From Conexibacter sp. DBS9H8 (lineage in GTDB: Bacteria; Actinomycetota; Thermoleophilia; Solirubrobacterales; Solirubrobacteraceae): DNA of 64,000 nt. Made by a program: the position numbers and the translations under genes. The notes beneath the pieces are model-generated. The model saw only the letters and a program-made list of their open reading frames with translations. It did no database searches and had not been told where the DNA came from. Below are positions 47,305-55,419 of the stretch, in pieces; positions within the stretch are counted from its first letter, which is position 1, and each line of letters opens with the position of its first letter. Where the stretch lies: contig NZ_CP097128.1 of assembly GCF_023330685.1 (NCBI RefSeq), positions 3,100,001 to 3,164,000 of the forward strand, read 5' to 3'.

Positions 47305-49466
47305 CCGCCATCCAACCCCCGCTGACCGAGGACGTCCTCACCGCGGAAACCTACCCGCACGCGGCGAACGTCGGCCCGGTCGGCCGTCTCGGCCGGTTTG
47401 TCGCCGGCCATTTCCGCGGGACCCTGATCGCCTGGCTGATCGTCGCCGTCGGACTGGGCATCTTCGCGCCGAAGGTCGAGACGGCCCTGTCCGGCGCGGG
47501 CTGGGACGTCACCGGCTCCCAATCGGTGCAGGCCCGCGGCCTGATCAACCGCGACTTCAGCGGGCTCTCCAGCTACGGCCTGATGGTCGTCATCCACTCG
47601 GGCTCGGCGACGACGTCGACGCCCGCCTTCGCCGCGGCGATCCACCACACCGAGGCGATCCTCCGCGGCTCGCGGGCGGTCAAGACCGTCGTCGCCCCCC
47701 GGCCGGGGATCTCCATCTCCCGGGATGGACGCACCGCGGTGGTGCAGGCCGGCGCCGCCTTCGGCCCCAACGCGATGGTGAAGGCAGCCAACACGCTGAA
47801 GGTGACCCTCGCGAAGCTGTCGGGTCACGGGGTCAGGGTCGACCTCACCGGCGCGGCCGGGATGTGGTCGGACTTCAATGCGGCGAACCGCAGCGCGATG
47901 TTGAAGTCCGAGGTGATCTCCTGGCCGATCACCCTCGGCATCCTGCTGATCGCCTTCGGCTCGCTCGTCGCCGCCGGCCTGCCGCTGATGCTGACGATGG
48001 TCGGTCTGCTGTCGGCCGCCGGTCTGCTCGAGCTCGGCACCCATCTGCTGCCGATCTCGATCTGGGCGATGAACTTCGCGCTGATGTTCGCCCTCGCCCT
48101 CGGGATCGATTACGCGCTGTTTGTCGTCCACCGCTTCCGCGGCGCCCTGTTCGGGCACAACCTCACCCCGGTGGAGGCGGTCGCGGTGACGATGGACACG
48201 GCCGGCAAGGCCGTCGCCTTCTCAGGCCTCACCGTGCTCATCTCCCTCAGCGCGGTGATGCTCGTCCCCTCCCCCGCGTTCCGGTCGATGAGCATCGGCA
48301 TCATGCTCGCGGTCGTCTTCGTCCTCGCCGCGACGCTCACCCTGCTCCCGGCCGTGCTCGGCCGGATCGGACCGCGGGTGGATAAGCTCGCGCTGCCGTG
48401 GGCCCACTCGGGTGAGCACCGCTCCGAGCGGTTCGCCCGCTGGGGTGAGCGGCTGTGGACCAAGCCGATCCGGCACGGCATCCCCGCCGTCCTCATCCTC
48501 GCCGGTCTCGCGATCCCGGTGTTCTCGCTGAAGACGGCGATGCCGTCGATCAAGGTCGTGCCGACCAACGACAGCTCCTACATCGGCTATCAGGAGGTCA
48601 CGTCGGCGTTCGGTCCCGGTGCGACCGGGCCGCTGCAGATCGTCACCCCGGCGGCGAACCTCGCCGCGGCGACCGCCGTGGCCCGGGCCGACCGCGGGGT
48701 CGCCGCGCTGATGCCGACCCAGGTGAGCCACGGCTACGCGCTGATCACGGCGATCCCCAAGCAGGATCCGTCGAACCCGGCGGTCGACGCGACGATCGCC
48801 CGGCTGCGGACCCACCTGCCCCACGGGTCGCTGATCGGCGGCGCCGTCGCGGAGGACTACGACCTCCAGCAGGCGCTGAAAACCAAGACGTGGCTGGTGA
48901 TCGGCGTCGTGATGGGGCTCGGGTTCCTGCTGCTGCTGCTCGCCCTGCAGGCGCCGCTGCTCGCCGCCGCCGGGGTGCTGACGAACCTGCTGGCCACCGG
49001 GGCCGCCTTCGGCGTCTCCAAGTGGGTCTTCCAGAACGGCGATCTCCACTCGCTGCTCGGGTTCTCCCCCCAGGGCTTCCTCGACGCCTGGGGACCGGTG
49101 TTCTTCTTCGCGATGATCTTCGCGATCTCCATGGACTACACCGTGTTCCTGCTGTCGGCGGCCAAGGAGCACTGGGATCACACCCATGACGCGAAGGCGG
49201 CGATGGTCGGCGGGCTCGCCCACTCCGGCCGGGTGATCTTCGCCGCCGGCGGGGTGATGGTGGCGGTGTTCTTCACCTTCGCCCTGTCGGGCCCGCTGCC
49301 GCCCAAGGAGATGGGGACGATCCTCGGGGTCGCGGTGCTTCTCGACGCCGCGCTGATCCGGCTGCTGCTGCTGCCGGTGCTGCTGCGCCTGATGGGCCGC
49401 CACGCCTGGTATCTCCCGCGCTGGGCGCGCCGGGTGCTCCCGAACGTGACCTTCGGCCACAGCTAG
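47301..49466 (+). CDS. MMPL/RND-family exporter
   Basis: 721 residues, about twelve helices in two halves, each with a large extracytoplasmic loop. Motifs: VEAVAVTMDTAGKAVAFSGLTVLISLSAVML in the first half and AAMVGGLAHSGRVIFAAGGVMVAVFFTFALSG in the second, GIDYALFVVHRFR and SMDYTVFLLSA with the proton-relay Asp-Tyr pairs typical of MMPL. It probably exports a lipid or hydrophobic compound with the proton gradient. AGGAGG precedes ATG 47301, which overlaps the DUF2892 stop. A 14-bp hairpin follows. Confidence 0.94.
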   Translation: MTAIQPPLTEDVLTAETYPHAANVGPVGRLGRFVAGHFRGTLIAWLIVAVGLGIFAPKVETALSGAGWDVTGSQSVQARGLINRDFSGLSSYGLMVVIHSGSATTSTPAFAAAIHHTEAILRGSRAVKTVVAPRPGISISRDGRTAVVQAGAAFGPNAMVKAANTLKVTLAKLSGHGVRVDLTGAAGMWSDFNAANRSAMLKSEVISWPITLGILLIAFGSLVAAGLPLMLTMVGLLSAAGLLELGTHLLPISIWAMNFALMFALALGIDYALFVVHRFRGALFGHNLTPVEAVAVTMDTAGKAVAFSGLTVLISLSAVMLVPSPAFRSMSIGIMLAVVFVLAATLTLLPAVLGRIGPRVDKLALPWAHSGEHRSERFARWGERLWTKPIRHGIPAVLILAGLAIPVFSLKTAMPSIKVVPTNDSSYIGYQEVTSAFGPGATGPLQIVTPAANLAAATAVARADRGVAALMPTQVSHGYALITAIPKQDPSNPAVDATIARLRTHLPHGSLIGGAVAEDYDLQQALKTKTWLVIGVVMGLGFLLLLLALQAPLLAAAGVLTNLLATGAAFGVSKWVFQNGDLHSLLGFSPQGFLDAWGPVFFFAMIFAISMDYTVFLLSAAKEHWDHTHDAKAAMVGGLAHSGRVIFAAGGVMVAVFFTFALSGPLPPKEMGTILGVAVLLDAALIRLLLLPVLLRLMGRHAWYLPRWARRVLPNVTFGHS

Positions 49467-49477
49467 GAAGCGCCCCT

Positions 49478-49510
49478 CCGGGGTCCCGTTCACCGAGAAC
49501 GGGACCCCGG
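49478..49510 (+). terminator. Strong terminator after the thioredoxin-MMPL operon
   Basis: Perfect 14-bp stem (49478-49491 with 49497-49510) and 5-nt loop ACCGA, 11 nt after the MMPL stop. No clear U-tract. Confidence 0.75.
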
Positions 49511-49602
49511 CCACCGCGCCCGGGGCGCCGCGCGGTGGCCGGGCGAGCGAGCGGGGCGGTGGCCCAATATCCTCGGGCGCCCAACGTGAGGAGGAACCGG
49601 CC

Positions 49603-49815
49603 ATGGCCAACGTCGAAGCGCACATCACGGGCACCGTCTGGAAGATCGAGGTCGCCGTCGGCGACGCGGTCGCCGAGGGTGACACCGTCGTCGTCCTCGA
49701 GTCGATGAAGATGGAGATGCCCGTGGAGGCCGAGGATGCGGGGACGGTGAGCGAGATCCGCTGTGTGGAGGGCCAGTCCGTGTCCGAGGGTGAGATCCTC
49801 GTTGTCCTGCACTGA
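49603..49815 (+). CDS. Stand-alone biotin/lipoyl carrier protein (BCCP type), 70 aa
   Basis: 70 residues, a single biotinyl domain: HITGTVWKIEVAVGDAVAEGDTVVVLESMKMEMPVEAEDAGTVSEIRCVEG. The Lys of ESMKMEM is the biotin site. It lacks the biotin carboxylase part and is as short as the detached biotin carriers of actinobacterial acyl-CoA carboxylases. GAGGAGG precedes the ATG. The hydratase gene overlaps its end. A matching carboxyltransferase is at 28134; partner is inferred. Confidence 0.93.
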   Translation: MANVEAHITGTVWKIEVAVGDAVAEGDTVVVLESMKMEMPVEAEDAGTVSEIRCVEGQSVSEGEILVVLH

Positions 49816-50632
49816 CTCGGGCACCCCGGAGACGGGGCGGCTGGTGCTCGACGAGCCGGCCCCCGGGGTGGCCCGCCTGACGATCTCCAACCCGGCCAAG
49901 CGCGGCGCGCTTGACCACGCGATCCTCGACCGGTTCGTCGCGCTTCTGCCCGACCTCGACCACCGCTGCCTGATCATCACCGGGGAGGAGCGGATCTTCT
50001 CCGCCGGCTATGACCTCGTCAGCGCCGGAGCGAACCTGATCGGGGTCAGTGAGGCGGCGTTCGCCGGGCAGGCCGAGGCGCTGATCGCCCACCCGTTCAC
50101 CGCGGCGATCGAGGCGATCGCGGCCTGCCCGATGCCGACCGTCGCCGCCCTCAACGGGCCCGCGATCGGCGGCGGCCTCGAGCTCGCGGTCGCCTGTGAC
50201 CTGCGGATCGCCGCGGCCGGCATCCGGCTGGGGATGCCCCCCGCCCAGCTCGGGCTCGTCTACTCCCATACGGGCATCCGCGCGTTCATCGACACGATCG
50301 GCGCCGCCCGGACCCGACAGCTGTTTCTCACCGCCCGCCGGATCGACGCCGCCACCGCCGCGGCGTGGGGGCTCGTCAACGAGGTCGTCCCCGCCGACGC
50401 GCTCGCGGATGCGGCCCTCACCCTCGCGACGGAGATCGCCGAGCTTGCCCCGCTCTCCCAGCGCGGCAACAAGCAGGTCATCAACGCACTGCTTGACGCG
50501 GCGGCGGCGATGGACCCGACCGCGGAGGCCGCGCTCGTCTCCCTCCGCCATGCCTGCTTCTCCTCCGACGACTTCCGTGAGGGCGTCGCCGCCTTCACGC
50601 AGAAGCGCGCCCCGGTGTGGCGGGGGCGGTGA
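49790..50632 (+). CDS. Enoyl-CoA hydratase/isomerase family protein
   Basis: About 280 residues of crotonase fold: RLTISNPAKRGALDHAILDRF, the oxyanion segment RIFSAGYDLVSAG, TVAALNGPAIGGGLELAVACDLRIAA and C-terminal FTQKRAPVWRGR. The start is unsure: GTG 49790 or TTG 49802, both inside or just at the end of the biotin carrier gene, so the two are cotranscribed. A biotin carrier beside a crotonase suggests acyl-CoA carboxylation and hydration in one pathway. Confidence 0.88.
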   Translation: MRSSLSCTDSGTPETGRLVLDEPAPGVARLTISNPAKRGALDHAILDRFVALLPDLDHRCLIITGEERIFSAGYDLVSAGANLIGVSEAAFAGQAEALIAHPFTAAIEAIAACPMPTVAALNGPAIGGGLELAVACDLRIAAAGIRLGMPPAQLGLVYSHTGIRAFIDTIGAARTRQLFLTARRIDAATAAAWGLVNEVVPADALADAALTLATEIAELAPLSQRGNKQVINALLDAAAAMDPTAEAALVSLRHACFSSDDFREGVAAFTQKRAPVWRGR

Positions 50633-50638
50633 ACGACC

Positions 50639-51208
50639 GTGACGCGGATGACCCGACGGCGGCGCACCGGGCTGCTCGCGGCCGCGCTCGCGGTCGCCCT
50701 CGCGCTGCCCGCGAGCGCGCTCGCCAACGACTACGGCGAGGTGTCGGCCGCCTTCAGCGCGGCGGGGACCGGGGCACTCCCGCCGTGTGAGTTCTCCAGC
50801 ACGATCCTCACCACCGCGCTGAGGCAGGCGCCCGGGTATGACTACCAGTACCAGTCGGATGTGAGCAACGCGATCGCCGCCGCCCTTGCCGCCCAGGCCA
50901 ACGGCGCCTGCCGGGCCCACACCCCGGGGGGGCACCGAGGCGGTGTCGGGGCCGGTGCGACGGTGCGGGGGGCCAGCGGCCACCTGCCCGGTTCGGTGAG
51001 CGCCGCGCCGTCCGCGCCGCTGCCGGCCGTCCTCGTCGCCCTGTTCCTCCTCGCCGCCGTCACGGTGGTGGTGGTCCTCGTCTCCCTCGCCGTGCGCCTG
51101 CTCGGCTATGACCCGCGTCTGCTGCGGGCCCTCGCCCACTCCCTGCGGGAGGCCGAGTACCGGATCGGGGCCGGCTGGAGCGACCTCAGCGACCGACTGC
51201 GACGCTGA
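50639..51208 (+). CDS. Secreted/membrane protein of unknown function
   Basis: 189 residues. N-terminal signal (RRRTGLLAAALAVALALPASALA), a ~100-residue exported region with two cysteines (LPPCEF, NGACRAH), then one membrane helix (LPAVLVALFLLAAVTVVVVLVSLAVRLLG) and a basic cytoplasmic tail of about 35 residues. Such C-terminal anchors occur in actinobacterial sortase-independent surface proteins. Not recognised. Starts 6 nt after the hydratase stop, so may be cotranscribed. Confidence 0.72.
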   Translation: MTRMTRRRRTGLLAAALAVALALPASALANDYGEVSAAFSAAGTGALPPCEFSSTILTTALRQAPGYDYQYQSDVSNAIAAALAAQANGACRAHTPGGHRGGVGAGATVRGASGHLPGSVSAAPSAPLPAVLVALFLLAAVTVVVVLVSLAVRLLGYDPRLLRALAHSLREAEYRIGAGWSDLSDRLRR

Positions 51209-51217
51209 GCTCTCGCG

Positions 51218-51252
51218 CCGCGGAGGATCCCCGCTGACGCGACCCTCCGCGG
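51218..51252. terminator. Hairpin between convergent genes
   Basis: CCGCGGAGG (51218-51226) and CCTCCGCGG (51244-51252), perfect 9 bp with a 17-nt loop, between stops of the 50639 and 51278 genes. Confidence 0.5.
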
Positions 51253-51277
51253 TGCCCTGACGACGCCAACGGGCGGG

Positions 51278-53008
51278 TCAGCGCACGGTCACCGCGACAG
51301 CCCGGCTGTCGATCGGCGGACCACCCGGGGGCGTCCAGGCGATCCGCACCGCACCGCTGCCGGGGAGGCGAACCGAGGCGGTGACGATGCCGCTGTCATC
51401 GCGGGTCTCGGCGGTGGCGATCGTTCGGAACGGCCCGTGCGGAGCGGTGGCGAACTGGATCTGGGCGGTCTCGGTCCGTCGGGTGGGTGCGGGGCGCAGC
51501 ATCCCCCACACCGTCGTCAGCCCGCCCGGCGGGGCGGGCCGGGTCGGCGCCTCGAGCTGGGGGAGGAAGATCGGCAGCCGGTAGGCGGCAAACGCCGGCT
51601 TGGGCCGTCCGCCGAGGAACTCGAGTCCGGACTCGAAGTTCTGCCAGTACCCGCGACTGCCGGGCCGGCAGCCACAGACGACCGCCGGGTTCGAGTCCTC
51701 GAGCTCGAACTGGGCGAGGGCGGCGACCCGCGGGTTCTGTGCCGCCATGTAGGTCGCCTCATCGAGGTAGAGCGCCTGCTGGGCGGGGGTGACGTGGTAG
51801 TCGGGGTTCGGCGGGTTGGTGACGTAGCCGTACTCGGTGAGGTAGAGCGGCGGTCGCCGGTTGACCCCGTAGGCGTTGAAGATCCCGTCGAGCGCGGAGG
51901 TGAGCTTGGGGAGGCTCGCGAGCGGCACGAAGCCGCTGTCGGCCGGCGCGGCGAAGGGGACGTTGGGGGGCAGGCTGAAGGAGTACGGGTGCTCGGCAAA
52001 CCCCGTCGCGGCGAACAGGCCCGGGTGGGCGGCGACGAAGCGGGAGGCGACCGGGTTGGCCGGGCAGCCGGCGGCCCGGGCGGCGGCGCCGCTGAGGGGC
52101 TGGTACTGGCCGGCGCCGACCGGGGTCGCGCAGTACAGGTCATCGAGGAAGGGCAGCGGCGGTGTCGCCGCATATCCGGGCCCGAGTGGGGCAAACGCGC
52201 AGGGTACCCCCGTCACGCACCCCTCCGGGGCAAGCTCGCCGACAAGCAGCGTGTCGCTCGCCGGCGTGTGCCCGCTCGCGGCCATGCCGGCCCAGAAGGC
52301 GTCGACGAGGGAGCGGTAGACGGCTGGCGCGAGCGGGTGGCCGGTGACCGGGTTCTGCTGGGGGGCGAGCCAGCCGGGCTGGTTCGGCTCGTTCCACACC
52401 GACCAGAAGCTCACCCGCGGGAGGGGGTGACCGGCCGCGCCCGGCGGGCTGTCGTGGCCGTCGTAGCGGCGTCCGGCGGCGGTCACGAACGCCCGGAACG
52501 CGGCGGCGGAGGGGAGGAACCCGCCGGCGTCCTTGGCCGCGAGGGCGTTGGTCCCCGGCGGCTGGGCGGTCGTCGCCCAGCGTGGGGCGGGTCCGGTGAG
52601 GTCGAAGTAGACCTTCAGGCCGGCGGCGACGGCGGCCACATCGATCCGGTCATAGACCGACCAGCCGGTCCCGTAGTCGGCCGGATCGGCCGGGTTGAAC
52701 CCGTGCGGGCTCGCGCGGGCCGTCGGGTCCGGCGCGACGCCGCGCCAGATGACGAGCACGCGGACCCGGGTCGCTCCGAGCGATTTCAGCGTCGCCAGCG
52801 TGTGGGCGACAACGGCGTTCCCGCCCGGAGTGAGCGGCTGATCGACGAGCAGCGCGTCATCCTCGAAGATCGAGGCGAGCCGGCGGCCGTGGGCGGCCGG
52901 CTGCTCGCTGAGCAGGAGCACGGCGGAGACGACGAGCGCGAGGGCCGCGACGGTGCTGAGCAGCCCGCGCCGCCAGCTGAGGCTCGGGATGGGGAGAGAC
53001 CGTCCCAC
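51278..53008 (-). CDS. Secreted glycoside hydrolase-like protein (clan GH-A type)
   Basis: 576 residues. One N-terminal signal-anchor (LSTVAALALVVSAVLLLSEQPAA), then a (beta/alpha)8-like domain with VRVLVIWRGVAP, DLTGPAPRWAT, the acid/base candidate in SVWNEPNQPGWLAPQ and the nucleophile candidate in LYLTEYGYVTNPP. These suit clan GH-A, near GH5/GH39; the substrate is unknown. A beta-rich ~90-residue C-terminal domain (IQFATAPHGPFRTIATA) follows. It is 19 nt after the GH79-like gene and probably in the same operon. Confidence 0.8.
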   Translation of the reverse strand: MGRSLPIPSLSWRRGLLSTVAALALVVSAVLLLSEQPAAHGRRLASIFEDDALLVDQPLTPGGNAVVAHTLATLKSLGATRVRVLVIWRGVAPDPTARASPHGFNPADPADYGTGWSVYDRIDVAAVAAGLKVYFDLTGPAPRWATTAQPPGTNALAAKDAGGFLPSAAAFRAFVTAAGRRYDGHDSPPGAAGHPLPRVSFWSVWNEPNQPGWLAPQQNPVTGHPLAPAVYRSLVDAFWAGMAASGHTPASDTLLVGELAPEGCVTGVPCAFAPLGPGYAATPPLPFLDDLYCATPVGAGQYQPLSGAAARAAGCPANPVASRFVAAHPGLFAATGFAEHPYSFSLPPNVPFAAPADSGFVPLASLPKLTSALDGIFNAYGVNRRPPLYLTEYGYVTNPPNPDYHVTPAQQALYLDEATYMAAQNPRVAALAQFELEDSNPAVVCGCRPGSRGYWQNFESGLEFLGGRPKPAFAAYRLPIFLPQLEAPTRPAPPGGLTTVWGMLRPAPTRRTETAQIQFATAPHGPFRTIATAETRDDSGIVTASVRLPGSGAVRIAWTPPGGPPIDSRAVAVTVR

Positions 53009-53027
53009 GGAGCGCCCGGCGGCGAAC

Positions 53028-54635
53028 TCAGGAGTTGACGGTGAGAATCACCGCCGAGTGCGCGGGGACGCGCACCGCGTACACGCCGGCGGCGTTGGGC
53101 TTGACGAGCGTGTCGTGGGGGTGGCCGATGAGCTGGCCGGTCGCCGCCGACAGCTTCTGGCCGCCGAGGGTCGTGTCGCCGGTGGCCGTCAATGACGGGG
53201 CGGTGAGAAGTGACACGGCCCCGGTCCCGGTCGCCCCGGCGGCGGACACCGTGACCGTCCGCGCGCCGCGGGTGATGTTCGTGATCACGACCCGGTCGAC
53301 GTGGCTGGTGTCCCGGACCGCGTAGGCATACTGACCGGACACGGCGGGCGCGCGAACCTGCAGCAGCCGGGAGCCGGCGGGGGCGACGTCCGCGAAGGTC
53401 AGCAGGCCGAAGTACTCAGGCTGGACGCCGATCCGCCACCCCGCGCGAGTGTCGGTCGCGCTGATCATCTCGTTGAGGTTGCCGTTGACGGTCTGGAAGT
53501 TGACGCCCTCGGCCCCGGCCCGCCACAGCGCGGGAAGGACGTTGAGCGCCCACAGCGCCTCGGCGAAGGTGTTCGACACGCCCGCCTCTCCCCCGCAGCT
53601 GATCCCGTTGATCTCATCGACGCGCAGCGGCTTGTGGTGGGCGCGCGCGGCGGCGGCCATGTGGGCGACCGAGCCGGCGAGCCCGCCGATCGATGCGCCG
53701 GTGAAGAAGTCCGAGACGTTGAGGTGGGTGCTCGCCGAGCAGCGCTTGAGCGGGTAGGCGTGGACGGTGACGAGCTTGAGCCGCGACGGAAGCCCGTTGA
53801 GCAGCGAACCGAGCTGGGGCAGCCAGGTCGGCGAGCCCGAGCTCGGCCCGGCGATCGGGTCCGAGCCGAGACCGGCGGCGATGTGGCTGAAGTCGCGGCC
53901 GTAGTCGGCGATCGTGTAGTGGCCGAACACGCGGCCCTTGACGCCGCGGCCGTCCGGCAGCCGGTAGTAGTTGAAGGCGGCGTACAGCTCGGGCTCGTTG
54001 CCGAGTTCGAGCGCGTCGATCAGCTGGGGTCCGAGCGTTCGCTCGTACTCGCGCGCCTCATAGGCGGCGACGCGCGGGGAGTCGAGCTCGAGGTTGACCC
54101 CGAGGATCGCCTTGCCTCCGACCGCCTGGAGCAGCGATTTGACCGCGGCCGCCCACTGCGGCGTGATCGTGTAGCGGATCGCCCGGGGTTTGGCCATCCC
54201 GGGCACCGCCCACCAGCTCCAGTCGGAGGAGTCCCCGCCGAGGCGCAGCAGCAGCGGCGAGCCCGGGGAGAGGTTGCGCAGCAGCTGGACGAAGGCGCCG
54301 TTCTGATGGGTGGCCGATCCGGACAGGTGGGTGATCGTGCTCAGTTCGGTGGCGATCCCGACGAACCCCTGGGCGGCCGAGGTCGGGGCGACCGGCGCGG
54401 GGGTGCCGACCTGCACGTCCGCACGGGCCGTCGCCGGGGTGCTCGTCGTCGGTCCGGTGAGCGTCGTCGGGCTGAGTGAGGCCGCCCGGGATGCGTGCAC
54501 GGCCGTGGTGATCGCGGCGGTTGAGGTGCCGCCACAGCCCGCACAGAGCGAGCCGACGGCGGCGACGCTCGCAAGCGTGAGCGCGCCGCGGCGCGCTCGC
54601 CGCCCGCCGCGGCGCTGACTCGGTTCAGTCCTCAT
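53028..54635 (-). CDS. Lipoprotein of GH79 type (beta-glucuronidase/heparanase-like)
   Basis: 535 residues. The signal peptide ends in the lipobox SLCAGC, so it is lipid-anchored outside the cell. The catalytic domain has [15 protein letters not shown], the acid/base candidate in [11 protein letters not shown] and the nucleophile candidate in [13 protein letters not shown]; the ~80-residue C-terminal beta domain ([13 protein letters not shown]) is the GH79 C-terminal fold. A Thr/Pro linker joins anchor to domain. ATG 54635 lies inside the end of the rubredoxin gene. Confidence 0.85.
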   Translation of the reverse strand: MRTEPSQRRGGRRARRGALTLASVAAVGSLCAGCGGTSTAAITTAVHASRAASLSPTTLTGPTTSTPATARADVQVGTPAPVAPTSAAQGFVGIATELSTITHLSGSATHQNGAFVQLLRNLSPGSPLLLRLGGDSSDWSWWAVPGMAKPRAIRYTITPQWAAAVKSLLQAVGGKAILGVNLELDSPRVAAYEAREYERTLGPQLIDALELGNEPELYAAFNYYRLPDGRGVKGRVFGHYTIADYGRDFSHIAAGLGSDPIAGPSSGSPTWLPQLGSLLNGLPSRLKLVTVHAYPLKRCSASTHLNVSDFFTGASIGGLAGSVAHMAAAARAHHKPLRVDEINGISCGGEAGVSNTFAEALWALNVLPALWRAGAEGVNFQTVNGNLNEMISATDTRAGWRIGVQPEYFGLLTFADVAPAGSRLLQVRAPAVSGQYAYAVRDTSHVDRVVITNITRGARTVTVSAAGATGTGAVSLLTAPSLTATGDTTLGGQKLSAATGQLIGHPHDTLVKPNAAGVYAVRVPAHSAVILTVNS

Positions 54636-54786
54636 AGGGGACAAAGTCGCCCTTGCGGGCGCCGCAGACGGGACAGAACCACGTCTCGGGAATGTCCTCG
54701 AATGCGGTGCCCGGGGGAATACCCCCGTCGGGGTCACCTTCGGCAGGGTCGTAGATGTAGCCGCAGCTTTCACACAGGTACTTCAT
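54625..54786 (-). CDS. Rubredoxin, 53 aa
   Basis: Small iron protein with two knuckles: [20 protein letters not shown] (Cys5, Cys8) and [19 protein letters not shown] (Cys38, Cys41), the Fe(SCys)4 site; full family length. It would shuttle electrons in the cytoplasm. TACTCT ends 8 nt before the ATG. The last 11 nt overlap the start of the GH79-like lipoprotein gene, so they share a transcript despite no known link. Diverges from the NUDIX gene. Confidence 0.95.
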   Translation of the reverse strand: MKYLCESCGYIYDPAEGDPDGGIPPGTAFEDIPETWFCPVCGARKGDFVPYED

Positions 54787-54794
54787 TGGGCTTG

Positions 54795-54800
54795 AGAGTA
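54795..54800 (-). promoter_or_regulatory. -10 element of the rubredoxin gene
   Basis: TACTCT on the minus strand, 8 nt before the ATG. On the other strand TATGGT (54807-54812) serves the NUDIX gene, so the two -10s are almost back to back. Confidence 0.5.
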
Positions 54801-54806
54801 GAGGAC

Positions 54807-54812
54807 TATGGT
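54807..54812 (+). promoter_or_regulatory. -10 element of the NUDIX gene
   Basis: TATGGT ends 6 nt before the ATG at 54819; leaderless arrangement. Confidence 0.5.
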
Positions 54813-54818
54813 CGCCGG

Positions 54819-55370
54819 ATGCTTCCCCACCCGGCCGCCACCGTGATCCTGCTCCGCGACCCGCTTGAGGTGCTGATGGTCAAGCGGCACCAGGACCTCG
54901 CCTTCATGGGCGGCTTCTGGGTGTTCCCCGGCGGCAGGGTGGACGCTGAGGACGGCTCCGCGGAGGCGGCGGCGCGGCGGGAGCTCGCCGAGGAGACGGG
55001 GATCGTCCTGCCGGAGGCGAGCGAGCTCGTTCCCTTCGCTCGCTGGATCACCCCGCTCGGACTGCCCAAGCGCTTTGACACCTGGTTCTTCCTCGTCCAC
55101 GCCGAGGGGGCGCTCGCGGCGAGCACCGCGGTCGTCGACGGTTCCGAGATCGTCGCCGCGCGCTGGCTCTCCCCCGCCGAGGCGCTCGCCGACCCGGGGT
55201 CCCTCGCCTTCCCGACCCGGACGCAGCTGCAGCTGCTCGCCCGGCAGCCGAGTGCGACCGCCGCGCTCGCGACGGCCCGTGAGACACCGGTCGTCACCGT
55301 CGAGCCGGAGATCGTCCGGGACGGCGGCTCGCCACGGATCGTCGTCCCGGGGGCGCCGGCGCCGGAGTGA
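54819..55370 (+). CDS. NUDIX hydrolase
   Basis: 183 residues. NUDIX box [25 protein letters not shown] (G-x5-E-x7-R-E-x2-E-E-x-G) is intact. The [20 protein letters not shown] start and the RWITP and WFFLV segments suit the coenzyme A/NADH-pyrophosphatase-like branch (RNase/Nudt19-like). ATG 54819 starts right after the -10. Substrate unknown. Confidence 0.93.
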   Translation: MLPHPAATVILLRDPLEVLMVKRHQDLAFMGGFWVFPGGRVDAEDGSAEAAARRELAEETGIVLPEASELVPFARWITPLGLPKRFDTWFFLVHAEGALAASTAVVDGSEIVAARWLSPAEALADPGSLAFPTRTQLQLLARQPSATAALATARETPVVTVEPEIVRDGGSPRIVVPGAPAPE

Positions 55371-55419
55371 CCGCGGAGACCGGGGAGAGACCGACGCGGG
55401 AGCGCCCGGCGCCCCGACG

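Noticed and set aside
51675..51710. tRNA-like GGTTCGAGTCC string
   Set aside because: It lies inside the glycosidase-like gene and the flanks cannot form acceptor, D and anticodon arms.
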